Of a stretch of DNA of 64,000 bases, positions 53,426 through 62,477 are shown in pieces. This DNA comes from Aliidiomarina quisquiliarum (GTDB lineage Bacteria > Pseudomonadota > Gammaproteobacteria > Enterobacterales > Alteromonadaceae), in the NCBI RefSeq assembly GCF_023922585.1, contig NZ_JAMFTN010000052.1:1-64000 (forward strand), given 5' to 3'. The translations under genes were made by a program, and so were the position numbers. Within the stretch, counting starts at the first letter, position 1. Each line of letters opens with the position of its first letter. The notes under the pieces are model-generated. The model made no database searches. It was not told where the DNA came from and saw nothing but the letters and a program-made list of their open reading frames with translations.

Positions 53426-55021
53426 TTATTCTTCAGTAACTACGGCTAGCTCATTGTGAATCCAACTAACGGGTTTTGCCCATGGTTGTAGGGCTTGCAC
53501 GCTACTTGGCAGGCTTGCAACTGCGGCTCGTGCTTCGTCTAACGAGGTGTAGTTGCCGGTAACTACAACATACCAGCTACGATTGTTTTTTAGTGTGTGG
53601 TACACCTTAAGGTTTGTATAGTCTACGTTGTTTAAAAACCGATTAAGTGCTGCTTGGCTGGTTACGGTGCCTAATTGCAACACCACTTGACTTGCCGGGG
53701 CAGCTAAAAAATAAGCGTTATCATGGGACACAAGCCAAGGGTTTTCGTTCACATTTGGGTTTGGTGTTGCGGTACTTGTTGCTGGTTCTGTTTTGGTGGG
53801 CTCGTTTACTTCGGGTTCATTTACTTCAGGCCCACTTGTCGTTGTTGGCTTAGCAATTAAATTAAGTGCTATTTCACGATCAGACTCAAAGCTTCGCGCC
53901 GCTTCTGTTAGCTTCGGTAGGGCGTCGTCGTAACTCATTACCACTTGGCCTTCACCTTGTTCAAGCACCGACTTAGGCGCCGCCTCCGCGTTTGTTTCAC
54001 CCAATCTGTCAGAAGTCAATGTTTGTGCGGGCTCCAGCGGCTCTGGTTCTGACCCCAACGCTTCAGAATCCGAAAAAGTTGCTTCTGACCCCAACGTTTT
54101 ACTAGGGGGTATGAGGGTGTCTTTGTTTAGCCAAATAGCGGTGGCAGCGGCAATAAGCAAAGCCACTACAGCCATAATTGAAAATAGCTTCATGCCATTA
54201 CGTTTGGGTATGTTAGCAGAGCTTTTTTGTGAACTAGGCTTGGTTGGTTTGTTGGGGCTAGAAATTGCCACTTCATCGTCGGTTACTTTATAACGCGCGG
54301 CAGGTATGGGGTTAACAAGCTCTTGTAGCTGATTTTGAATAATACCCGGGTAGAGCAGGTTAGTGCCAATAGTGGCTTGAATACGAAAGCTATCCATGGC
54401 TAATGCTTTGCCCTTTTCGTGACCAAACAATAATGCCCGAGCAAAAGCTAGTGCTTCGGAATCTTCAAGCTCAGGAATAAGCACAATTTCCGGCTGCTCG
54501 CTAGTGTCACTAGGCGACACTTTGCGCTGCCTTGCAGCCCAGTCGGTAGTACCAGACACAATAACGCTAATCCGGTGTTTACCACCGGTAAAGCGACTAT
54601 GCAGCACGAGTTCTTGTAGCTCGGCCACAATAGCCGGCTCGAGTGTATGGGCGTCGTCGACTACTAGCATTAAATGCTGTGGCTCTTCAGGAAGAGCGCG
54701 GCGAATTGTTTTACTTAAAGAGGCGTTGGGTTGGGCGCGGCTGTCAGAACTAATTTGTTGGAAAAGGCGCTCACGAACGTTTTCAATCGTTAACCGGGGT
54801 GTGGCACATAAATAGGCTAAGTTTGCGTAGTCTGAGGCTTGCTCAAGAAATACTTCAAGCAGAGTCGACTTACCCGCGCCTTCAGGGCCAGCCAGAATAA
54901 CCATGCTGGTATGAAAAGTAGTGAGGTAATGCAATTGTTCCAATAGCTTTTGCTGGCTCGGCATAATTTGTACCGGCACGGCTAATGGAGCTTGTGGTGT
55001 GTTTGTTACTGCGTCACTCAT
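53426..55021 (-). CDS. damX: DamX-like cell-division protein with AAA and SPOR domains
   Basis: A 531-residue septal-ring protein. An N-terminal AAA-type domain has Walker A GPEGAGKST (45-53) and Walker B-like LMLVVDDAH. One transmembrane helix (about 277-297) is followed by a long acidic Pro/Glu/Thr-rich linker and a C-terminal SPOR domain (about 445-520) that binds denuded septal glycan. The place downstream of aroK-aroB matches damX. It is longer than the E. coli protein (428), mainly in the linker. Dam itself is no longer downstream but faces it across rsmJ and elaA. Confidence 0.92.
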   Translation of the reverse strand: MSDAVTNTPQAPLAVPVQIMPSQQKLLEQLHYLTTFHTSMVILAGPEGAGKSTLLEVFLEQASDYANLAYLCATPRLTIENVRERLFQQISSDSRAQPNASLSKTIRRALPEEPQHLMLVVDDAHTLEPAIVAELQELVLHSRFTGGKHRISVIVSGTTDWAARQRKVSPSDTSEQPEIVLIPELEDSEALAFARALLFGHEKGKALAMDSFRIQATIGTNLLYPGIIQNQLQELVNPIPAARYKVTDDEVAISSPNKPTKPSSQKSSANIPKRNGMKLFSIMAVVALLIAAATAIWLNKDTLIPPSKTLGSEATFSDSEALGSEPEPLEPAQTLTSDRLGETNAEAAPKSVLEQGEGQVVMSYDDALPKLTEAARSFESDREIALNLIAKPTTTSGPEVNEPEVNEPTKTEPATSTATPNPNVNENPWLVSHDNAYFLAAPASQVVLQLGTVTSQAALNRFLNNVDYTNLKVYHTLKNNRSWYVVVTGNYTSLDEARAAVASLPSSVQALQPWAKPVSWIHNELAVVTEE

Positions 55022-55067
55022 AGCTTATCCTGATCGATGGCACCCACGCAGCCTAGCTGCGAAGAAA

Positions 55068-56135
55068 CTAAGTAAGTGTAACGCTGGCTTGTAACAATGT
55101 TTCGGGCACAGGCTCGGAAGTGATACGTGCAAAGCCTATACCCGTAGGTAAAATAAACCGCACCTGCCCTGCTTGTACTTTTTTATCTCGATATAAGCCC
55201 GCTTGCCAAGTGCTCCAGTTAATATTTGGTGCTTGTGTTGGCAAGCCCGCTGCGGCAACCAATTGCTGCACTCGACGTAAATCCGTCGTACTACACCAAT
55301 TCATTACACTTGCTAAATAAGTTGCAATTACCATGCCAGCGGCCACAGCTTCACCATGTAGCCAGTTACCATAGCCTTGGTCATTTTCTATGACATGGCC
55401 AAAAGTATGGCCAAAATTTAATAAAGCACGCTGGCCTTGTTCGCGCTCGTCGTTGGCCACAATACGGGCTTTAATGGCGCAGCTAACGGCAATTGCATGC
55501 TGTAAGGCTTGTTCGTCACGCTTAAGCAAAGCTGGCATATTTTGCTCTAACCAGCCAAAAAACTCACTGTCGTCTATTACCCCATACTTAATAATTTCGG
55601 CAATGCCCGCTTTCAACTCCCGATCCGGCAATGTATGCAGCGTAGCGGTGTCGATAAGCACGCCGTCGGGCTGGTGAAAGGCCCCGATCATGTTTTTGCC
55701 TAGCGCATGATTCACTGCAGTTTTACCACCTACCGACGAGTCTACTTGCGCTAGTAAGGTTGTTGGCACCTGAATAAGCGACACGCCCCGTTGAAAGGTT
55801 GCAGCAACAAAACCAGCTAGATCGCCCACCACGCCACCGCCAAGTGCCAGAATAATGCCGTCGCGGTGCAAACCGCTGGCCATTACTGCGTCCAGGGCTT
55901 CGCTATAAGTGGTTAAGGTTTTATGTTGCTCACCATCGAGCATTATAAAATGGCCTTGGTATAAACTACCAAGTGCTTGGTGCACGGCATTAAAATATAG
56001 GGTTTCAACAGTAAAGTTTGAAATAACAAAAACCGGCCGCTGCAATAAAAGCAGCGACCTGATTTGTTCGAGAATAGTATTGCCGATAATTACGGGATAA
56101 CGGCGAGTACCAAGCTCAACGGTAAGTTGTTTCAT
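55068..56135 (-). CDS. aroB: 3-Dehydroquinate synthase
   Basis: NAD- and metal-dependent enzyme converting DAHP to 3-dehydroquinate in the shikimate pathway. It shows the GGGVVGDLAGFVAATFQRG nucleotide region, PTTLLAQVDSSVGGKTAVNH and the metal-binding NFGHTFGHVIE plus WLHGEAVAAGM. The length of 355 is normal. GGGAG precedes the ATG. It follows aroK and precedes damX. Confidence 0.97.
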   Translation of the reverse strand: MKQLTVELGTRRYPVIIGNTILEQIRSLLLLQRPVFVISNFTVETLYFNAVHQALGSLYQGHFIMLDGEQHKTLTTYSEALDAVMASGLHRDGIILALGGGVVGDLAGFVAATFQRGVSLIQVPTTLLAQVDSSVGGKTAVNHALGKNMIGAFHQPDGVLIDTATLHTLPDRELKAGIAEIIKYGVIDDSEFFGWLEQNMPALLKRDEQALQHAIAVSCAIKARIVANDEREQGQRALLNFGHTFGHVIENDQGYGNWLHGEAVAAGMVIATYLASVMNWCSTTDLRRVQQLVAAAGLPTQAPNINWSTWQAGLYRDKKVQAGQVRFILPTGIGFARITSEPVPETLLQASVTLT

Positions 56136-56194
56136 CGGATACTCCCTACGTTTTCAGCCGGTTTTTATGGCGATAGGAATGTCATAAACGCTAG

Positions 56195-56713
56195 TTAGAA
56201 ACCTAGCTGTTCAATAATTTGGCTTGCAACAACTTTAGCGCTTTGGTCGTCAGTTTCTACGACTAAGTCAGCAATTTCTTCATAAAGAGGATCACGCTCT
56301 TTTGCTAGTTCTGCAAGCACTTCGCGTGGGTTTTCAGCATTCGCTATAAGCGGGCGCTTTTTATCGCGCTCGGTACGAGCAACTTGCTTGTCGAGTGTGG
56401 TTTTTAAGTACACCACAATACCTCGCGCCGATAAACGATTGCGATTTTCGCTGCTGATAATGGAACCACCGCCGGTCGCCAATACAATACCCATGTTTTC
56501 AGTGATCTCTTCGATCACCTTTTCTTCGCGAGCGCGAAAACCATCTTCACCTTCCAATTCAAATACCCAACTAATATCTGCGCCGGTACGGCGTTCAATT
56601 TCGGTATCAGAATCGAAAAAGTCTAAATGGAGGGATTTGGCGATTTGCCGTCCGATAGTGCTTTTGCCCGCACCCATGGGGCCAATCAGGAATATATTAC
56701 GCTTCTCAGCCAT
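56195..56713 (-). CDS. aroK: Shikimate kinase I
   Basis: Phosphorylates shikimate at the 3-hydroxyl. The P-loop is GPMGAGKST (11-19), the substrate Asp is in [17 protein letters not shown] is the shikimate-binding Gly triad, and RPLIAN is the lid region. The length of 172 matches AroK. It is followed by aroB in the same operon. The 130 bases upstream should carry its promoter, but I could not fix it. Confidence 0.96.
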   Translation of the reverse strand: MAEKRNIFLIGPMGAGKSTIGRQIAKSLHLDFFDSDTEIERRTGADISWVFELEGEDGFRAREEKVIEEITENMGIVLATGGGSIISSENRNRLSARGIVVYLKTTLDKQVARTERDKKRPLIANAENPREVLAELAKERDPLYEEIADLVVETDDQSAKVVASQIIEQLGF

Positions 56714-56843
56714 AACTAGATTACGTCACTTCTTTTGAATCGCGATTACACACAAATGATGAGTGTCTATCCACCCCTGTACCTGTGAAAAAAGACACCA
56801 GATTATCGCAATTTAAGGGGGCTGGCGCAACCAGTACGGGTTT

Positions 56844-57371
56844 TTAATACCTTAAGGGCTGATTAGGCGGTGCTTTTATGGCTTGTATTACGTTGCAAAG
56901 AAACTCTTGGTGCTGCCAAGTAATTGAATGTTTATCAATGCTTTGCAGTACCCACTTCGACTGCTCTAAATGCTGACCAAGGCTAACATGCAAATGTCGG
57001 CCTAAAGGCGAGCGCAACACCAGTAACTCACCCTGTTGCTGCCATAAAACAGCAGTTATTTGATAGTCAGGGGGCGTTAAGTCGGCACAGGGGTTGGGTT
57101 TATCGAGCAGCTGGGGGGTGCTATCAAGCGTGGTATAATTAGGCTCCTCGGTGGTGGGTGCGGGCATTAGGGCAGGTACTTCAGGTGCTATTAGCTCGGG
57201 CATAACTTTAATGGGCTGGGTTATTATCGGTTCAGCCGTAGTTGAAGCGGTGGTTAATGCATACCGCAGCTGTAAGAAGCCCAAAACGACACAAGCGCAG
57301 GCAATAGTAGAATAAAGCCACCGTTGCTGCGCTTGTTTACGAGCGTAAACAGGAGTGATCAAGTTATGCAT
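56844..57371 (-). CDS. PilP/HofP-like remnant, single-pass membrane protein
   Basis: A 175-residue protein that I place by context and weak sequence likeness. One N-terminal helix (about 19-41) is followed by a Pro-rich spacer with Cys94, then a C-terminal module (ITAVLWQQQGELLVLRSPLG, then HLHVSLGQHL) that resembles the beta-domain of PilP/HofP. That domain contacts the secretin in type IV pilus systems. It overlaps the preceding pilM-like gene by eight bases and lies upstream of aroK, where pilP normally sits. pilN, pilO and the pilQ secretin are absent, so a full pilus role here is unlikely. Confidence 0.6.
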   Translation of the reverse strand: MHNLITPVYARKQAQQRWLYSTIACACVVLGFLQLRYALTTASTTAEPIITQPIKVMPELIAPEVPALMPAPTTEEPNYTTLDSTPQLLDKPNPCADLTPPDYQITAVLWQQQGELLVLRSPLGRHLHVSLGQHLEQSKWVLQSIDKHSITWQHQEFLCNVIQAIKAPPNQPLRY

Positions 57372-58017
57372 ATATGTAACCTAGCCCGGTGGCAGCTAAG
57401 CACACCGCCTGTTTGGCAGCAATAGGGTCGGGAAGCACGGTCATGCCGGTGTACTGTGGTGCTAAATGGTTATCTAAGCTAACTAAACGTTCCGGGTTAA
57501 TATAACTAACAGCGTTCGGTACACAGCCAGCTTTGTTTAAGGGCTGCAAATAATGATGTAGGTCTACCATTTTCACCAATAAAAATACACAAGCACTGCC
57601 CTGTAGGCATACGTCCCAGCGCCACTCATTTAAATTGTAGCCTGCATCGGCTAGTGCCGCTGCGGCCCACTGGCCAGTGAGTTTTAATGTGTTGGGCTTT
57701 TCTACAATAAGTGTTTCATATAACCTTTCAGGGAGTTGTAAAGAAACAAATGGCTTTTTAATCATGGGTATAGGCGTTGTTTTTAAAATAACCTGGTTTA
57801 AATTGGAACTTATGAGCTCAGCCAAGCTCATATGATTGTGTGTGTAAATTGGACGCTGGCAGAGCATCACCACCTTAGTGCTCTGCCGGTCGGCCAGTAT
57901 CGAGTTACCTTTTCTGTTTCGCCTACTTTTATAACCTATTAGCCATGCGCTTGTTAACCAGCGTTCACCAACCACAAAGCCAACCGCAACATTATTTTTA
58001 GTCCAACTAAATAACAT
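57364..58017 (-). CDS. PilM/HofM-like remnant
   Basis: A 217-residue protein without a clear family motif. It occupies the pilM position, divergent from mrcA. It begins with a short actin-like start (MLFSWTKNNVAVGFVVGERW) and ends AVCLAATGLGYIY, similar in layout to the AIALGLALG end of HofM. PilM is usually about 350 residues and shows clear FtsA-like ATP motifs; these are missing, so nucleotide binding is doubtful. The assignment rests on position, both ends and the neighbouring PilP-like gene. Confidence 0.5.
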   Translation of the reverse strand: MLFSWTKNNVAVGFVVGERWLTSAWLIGYKSRRNRKGNSILADRQSTKVVMLCQRPIYTHNHMSLAELISSNLNQVILKTTPIPMIKKPFVSLQLPERLYETLIVEKPNTLKLTGQWAAAALADAGYNLNEWRWDVCLQGSACVFLLVKMVDLHHYLQPLNKAGCVPNAVSYINPERLVSLDNHLAPQYTGMTVLPDPIAAKQAVCLAATGLGYIYA

Positions 58018-58055
58018 TCCATTTACCTATGCATTAAAGTTAAAGTGGATAACGG

Positions 58056-58084
58056 TTAAAGTTAGTTCAAAAACCACCTATAAT
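58056..58084 (+). promoter_or_regulatory. Sigma-70-like promoter of mrcA
   Basis: A consensus -10 TATAAT is preceded by 17 bases and a weak -35 TTAAAG. It lies 36 bases before the mrcA GTG in the gap shared with the divergent pilM-like gene. Confidence 0.5.
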
Positions 58085-58120
58085 GCGGCTGTATTTCATA
58101 GGGTAATAACGGAAAAATTT

Positions 58121-60706
58121 GTGCTAAGACTTTTAAAATGGCTGTTTGTTGGCTTCTTTGCGTTCGGCATATTAGGTGTTGGAGCTATTGTAGGGCTTTA
58201 TTTTTACGTTAAGCCTGATCTGCCAAGTGTTGAAACACTCCGCGACGTGCGTTTTCAAACGCCTATGCAGGTGTTCACCAAGGATGGCAAACTAATCTCA
58301 CAATTTGGTGAGCAGCGCCGCATTCCCGTTACTTTTGAAGAGCTGCCCAAGCAGCTTATTGACGCCGTATTAGCAACGGAAGACGCCCGTTTTTATGAGC
58401 ATTTTGGTATCGACCCTATCGGAGTTGTGCGAGCGTTTAGTGTTTTGCTTTCTACCGGCGAAATAAAGGAAGGAGCCAGTACCATTACTATGCAGGTGGC
58501 GCGAAATTTCTTTTTAACCCGCGACAAAGTATGGACCCGAAAAATAAAAGAAGCTTTTATTGCGCTGCATATTGAAAGCTTACTTAGCAAAGAAGAAATT
58601 ATTACCCTTTATATGAATAAGCCAGGTTTAGGCCACCGAGCTTTTGGCGTTGCTGCCGCCGCGCAGGTGTATTACGGCCGCTCATTAAATGAATTAACAC
58701 TAGCTGAATTAGCTACAATAGCGGGTTTGTTTCAAGCCCCTTCAGCCCAAAACCCCATTAGCAACCCAGCTCGGGCATTGCAGCGCCGGCGAGTGGTATT
58801 ACGGCGTATGCTCGATACAGGGGTTATTACGCAAGAAGAATATGAAGTTGCCTATAACGCCCCGGTAACGGGCTCGTACCATGTGGCCAAAATAGAAGTA
58901 AGTGCGCCTTATGTAGCGGAAATGGTACGCCAAGAAATGGTCGACCGTTATGGTGAAGAAAAAGCATATAACAGCGGTATGCGTGTTTACACAACGGTAA
59001 CCACGGCTGCACAAGAAGCAGCAGAGTCGGCGTTGCGCGAAAATCTGCATGAATATGACGAGCGCCATGGCTACCGCGGCGCGGTGGTTAAGTTATGGGG
59101 CTACGACGCCGCAGAAGTTAATAGCTTAAAGGTGGGTGGTGCAATGGACAGCGCTACGTTACAAACCATTCAAACGCACCAAGGGCAGCCTTGGGACAAC
59201 GCCACTATACAGCAGCACTTAAACCGTCAGCCACGGTATGGCCGATTAATTTCAGCTGTGGTTTTAGAAGTTAAAGAGCAAACTGCCGACGTTATGCTAC
59301 GTGGGGGCGAACGGGTAACCTTACCTTGGCAGGCTATAGACTGGGCTCGGCAGTTTCTAGATCACGACCGGCAAGGGCGAGCACCACAAACAGCCGCCGA
59401 AATACTTACCGCCGGAGACCAAATTTGGGTTCGAGAAGTAGGCAACGAACTGCGTTTAGCGCAATTGCCTGGACCAAGTTCGGCGGTGGTTGGCTTAGAT
59501 CCACAAACCGGAGCAGCACAAGCCATTGTAGGTGGGTATAGTTTTAACGAAAGCCAATATAACCGCGCTATGCAGGCAAAACGTCAGGTAGGCTCAACCA
59601 TTAAGCCCTTTATATATGCGGCAGCTCTAGACAATGGCTTTACCTTATCAACCTTGGTGAACGACGCCCCAATTACCCAATGGAACCCAGGCACCAATTC
59701 TGCTTGGCGGCCCCGTAATTCGCCAGAAGTATACGACGGGCCTATTCGGTTACGGGAAGCTATTGCCCGCTCTAAAAACGTTGTGTCGGTGCGGTTATTA
59801 CGCAGTTTAGGTGTTAATACCGTGGCCGATTATTTATTACGCTTTGGGTTTTCAGAAAATGATATTACCCGTAGCGAAGCCTTGTCGTTAGGCTCGGCTA
59901 GTTTTACCCCGATGGAAATGGCGCGTGGGTTTGCGGTGTTTGCTAATGGTGGGTTTTTAATTGAACCGTACTTTATTAGCCATATTAACGACGCCGACGG
60001 CAACGAAATATTTCGAGCTAAACCGGTATTAGCTTGCCTTGAATGCGAAGCCTTACAGCAACGGCTCGAGCAAGGCACAATTAGCCTAGAAGAGCTGAGT
60101 GAAGAGCAGCAACAACTACTTAATATACCTTTAGCTCCACGAGTTATTTCAGAACAAATCGCGTTTTTAATTAGCGACGCCCTTAGTTCATCTATTTGGG
60201 GTGGTGGCTCGTGGCCAAATAATACCGGCTGGAACGGCACTGCTTGGCGTGCTCAAGCATTACGCAACCGCAACATATCGGGTAAAACTGGTACTACCAA
60301 CGAAGTCAAAGACGCGTGGTTTGCCGGCATTATGCGGGGTAGTGCCACTATTTTTTGGGTGGGCTACGACAACCTTGAAAATCGCTTAGGTCGAGTAACC
60401 TTAAACAGTAACTTAGGCCGTCAGCGCCAACCCATTGTGGGCTCTGACGCCGGTGGAACCACGGCGTTACCAGGTTGGGTGCGCTATATGAAAGATATAC
60501 TGCCGCAGTTAGATACCAGCCCTTATATTTTGCCAGCTGGAATGACTTCGGCCCGCATTGATCAAAAATCAGGTCAGCTTTCTCGACGTACCGACTACAC
60601 TAGTACCTTTGAGTATTTTATTCAGGGTACCGAACCAACTAAATTTGTTGAACAAGGCGAAACTGCCCCGCTTATTTTTGAAGACGTTGACAACGGGTTA
60701 TTTTAA
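58121..60706 (+). CDS. mrcA: Penicillin-binding protein 1A
   Basis: Bifunctional peptidoglycan synthase. One N-terminal membrane anchor (about 8-30) precedes a GT51 glycosyltransferase (catalytic Glu87 in ATEDARFYEHFG; then EGASTITMQVARNFF), an OB-like insert, and a transpeptidase with Ser492 in GSTIKPF, SKN and Lys722 in SGKTGTTNE. The length of 861 is normal for PBP1A. The start is GTG. The divergent position next to the pil/aroK region matches other gammaproteobacteria. ATP-sulfurylase-like gene 30 bases downstream on the same strand. Confidence 0.96.
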   Translation: MLRLLKWLFVGFFAFGILGVGAIVGLYFYVKPDLPSVETLRDVRFQTPMQVFTKDGKLISQFGEQRRIPVTFEELPKQLIDAVLATEDARFYEHFGIDPIGVVRAFSVLLSTGEIKEGASTITMQVARNFFLTRDKVWTRKIKEAFIALHIESLLSKEEIITLYMNKPGLGHRAFGVAAAAQVYYGRSLNELTLAELATIAGLFQAPSAQNPISNPARALQRRRVVLRRMLDTGVITQEEYEVAYNAPVTGSYHVAKIEVSAPYVAEMVRQEMVDRYGEEKAYNSGMRVYTTVTTAAQEAAESALRENLHEYDERHGYRGAVVKLWGYDAAEVNSLKVGGAMDSATLQTIQTHQGQPWDNATIQQHLNRQPRYGRLISAVVLEVKEQTADVMLRGGERVTLPWQAIDWARQFLDHDRQGRAPQTAAEILTAGDQIWVREVGNELRLAQLPGPSSAVVGLDPQTGAAQAIVGGYSFNESQYNRAMQAKRQVGSTIKPFIYAAALDNGFTLSTLVNDAPITQWNPGTNSAWRPRNSPEVYDGPIRLREAIARSKNVVSVRLLRSLGVNTVADYLLRFGFSENDITRSEALSLGSASFTPMEMARGFAVFANGGFLIEPYFISHINDADGNEIFRAKPVLACLECEALQQRLEQGTISLEELSEEQQQLLNIPLAPRVISEQIAFLISDALSSSIWGGGSWPNNTGWNGTAWRAQALRNRNISGKTGTTNEVKDAWFAGIMRGSATIFWVGYDNLENRLGRVTLNSNLGRQRQPIVGSDAGGTTALPGWVRYMKDILPQLDTSPYILPAGMTSARIDQKSGQLSRRTDYTSTFEYFIQGTEPTKFVEQGETAPLIFEDVDNGLF

Positions 60707-60736
60707 TCGGGTCACGTATAACAACAGGAGAATTTT

Positions 60737-62446
60737 ATGCCTACCTCGAGCCAATTGCCTTTTGACCAATATCCCCAACAGCCTCACGGCGGCACCTTGG
60801 TTAACCAAGTGGTGCCCGAGCATTTGCGTGCTGCCGAAATAGCCCGCGCGCGTGAATTGCCGTCTATTCGAGTTGATCTTGAAGCGGTTATTACCATTGA
60901 AATGATAGCTACTGGCGTGCTTTCTCCCAACACGGGTTTTATGAACCAAGCCGACTACTTGTCGGTATTGAAAAACGGTCGCTTAAGTAACGGTGTGGTG
61001 TGGCCAGTTCCTTTAAGCTTTGCACCTATTGGTGAGCGCAATGAAGAAATTATTGCTGGCCTTAAACAAGGCGACGACATTGCGCTTATCGATGCGAACA
61101 ACGAGCCCGTGGCCATTTTAACGATTGAAGACATTTTTGCTTACGATAAAGAGCACCGGGCGCAAAACTTATTTGGCACAACCGACCGTAGCCACCCGGG
61201 GGTCGACTCTATTCACCGTCGTATGGGTAACACCGCTTTAGGTGGAACCTTGCATTTGCTTAACCGGGTAGACTGGGGGCCATTTGAAAAGCTGCGCCAA
61301 GAGCCACAAGACACCTGGCGGTTGTTTTATGAAGAGAAAAAGTTTGGTTCGGTAGCAGGCTTTATTACCGGCGCAAACCCATTGCATCGTGGCCATGAAT
61401 ATATTCACCGTAATGCTTTAGAAGAAGTAGACGGCTTGTTTTTACAGCCATTGGTAGAAATGGCCAAGCGTGAATATGTGCGCCATGAATACCGTATGCT
61501 GGCCTACCGTAATGTGCTCGACACCTACTACCCGAAAGAACGCTCAATTCTGGCGCCGTTACGGGTTACATATATTTTTGCCGGCCCGCGCGAAACCGTA
61601 CTGCATGCACTGATCATGAAAAACTACGGTTGTACTCATGCCTTAATTGGCCGCGACCATGCGGGTATTGGCAGCTTTTACGACAAATATGCCAGCCATA
61701 CTATTTTTGATCAGTTTACCCCCGAAGAACTTGGTATCGACATCCGTTTATTCCATGAAGTGTTTTATTGCACGCGCTGTGCAGCCCATGCGTCTACCCA
61801 AACCTGCCCTCACGATGAAAGTGTGCGGATGAATATTTCTGGTACGGGTATTCGTGAAATGCTGCGTCACGGTATTATGCCGCCAAAAGAAGTGGTGCGC
61901 CCGGAGTCTGCTTTAGCCGCCATACAAGGCGTGCAGCCAAAGGGAGTGGATGAGTTCGGTACGGCTATGTCGCCAGTGGGTAAAGTGGTTAAAAGCATGT
62001 ACCCCTTCTACTTAACCCACCACGGGCTAGGCGGTGCAAAGCGCGCCCAGCCGTTGGCCATGGAAGACTTACAGGTGAGTGATTTAGAAGCTGCCACCAA
62101 CGATGTGCGCCGCCATGCCACCGATATTTATAACGACGTATACACAGAATACACAGCGCTACTTGATCATAATCGCGCCTTGCAACCGAAATGGCTAGAA
62201 GACGCGCGCTGCGCATTACGCTCACAACAAGAGCGAATTATAAGTGATTTAGAAGAGAAACTGAGTCAGGCCCCCGACACCGCTTCCGACGAGTTTATGT
62301 ACCAAGACAAAGCGGAAGTAGAGCGCGAGCTGGTGCTAGCGAAGAAATTGTTAAGCGAGATACCGCAAGCGTTAGAACCAAGGGATTTCGAGCAACGCAC
62401 CTGGAACGTTTTACCCTACAAACGTTATCGTGGTGATGACTCCTAA
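60737..62446 (+). CDS. ATP-sulfurylase-family nucleotidyltransferase with altered active-site motif
   Basis: A 569-residue homologue of homomeric ATP sulfurylase (Sat). An N-terminal PUA-like half (to about 190) and the catalytic half are clear: the HxGH-type HRGH (217-220), FAGPRETVLHA, GRDHAG (305-310), the cysteine set CTRC...CPH (345-359) and SGTGIREML (369-377). In authentic enzymes the HRGH is preceded by QTRNP, whose Gln and Arg contact sulfate; here it reads TGANP (211-215). About 170 extra residues follow, helical and without a P-loop, so this is not an APS-kinase fusion. No cys genes are adjacent. It may use another anion. AGGAG precedes the ATG. Confidence 0.8.
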   Translation: MPTSSQLPFDQYPQQPHGGTLVNQVVPEHLRAAEIARARELPSIRVDLEAVITIEMIATGVLSPNTGFMNQADYLSVLKNGRLSNGVVWPVPLSFAPIGERNEEIIAGLKQGDDIALIDANNEPVAILTIEDIFAYDKEHRAQNLFGTTDRSHPGVDSIHRRMGNTALGGTLHLLNRVDWGPFEKLRQEPQDTWRLFYEEKKFGSVAGFITGANPLHRGHEYIHRNALEEVDGLFLQPLVEMAKREYVRHEYRMLAYRNVLDTYYPKERSILAPLRVTYIFAGPRETVLHALIMKNYGCTHALIGRDHAGIGSFYDKYASHTIFDQFTPEELGIDIRLFHEVFYCTRCAAHASTQTCPHDESVRMNISGTGIREMLRHGIMPPKEVVRPESALAAIQGVQPKGVDEFGTAMSPVGKVVKSMYPFYLTHHGLGGAKRAQPLAMEDLQVSDLEAATNDVRRHATDIYNDVYTEYTALLDHNRALQPKWLEDARCALRSQQERIISDLEEKLSQAPDTASDEFMYQDKAEVERELVLAKKLLSEIPQALEPRDFEQRTWNVLPYKRYRGDDS

Positions 62447-62455
62447 CAGTAGCTG

Positions 62456-62477
62456 AGGCCAGCCAAATGGCTGGCCT
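62456..62477. terminator. Palindrome at the converging ends of the ATP-sulfurylase-like gene and metL
   Basis: AGGCCAGCC-AAAT-GGCTGGCCT is a perfect nine-pair stem ten bases after the first stop; its last two bases enter the metL stop codon. No T-run follows on either strand, so termination is uncertain. The trailing GGCCTACG resembles the palindromic units elsewhere in the window. Confidence 0.4.

Noticed and set aside
61919-62446. C-terminal APS-kinase domain in the ATP-sulfurylase-like protein
   Set aside because: No GxxGxGKS P-loop or kinase motif is present in the extension.
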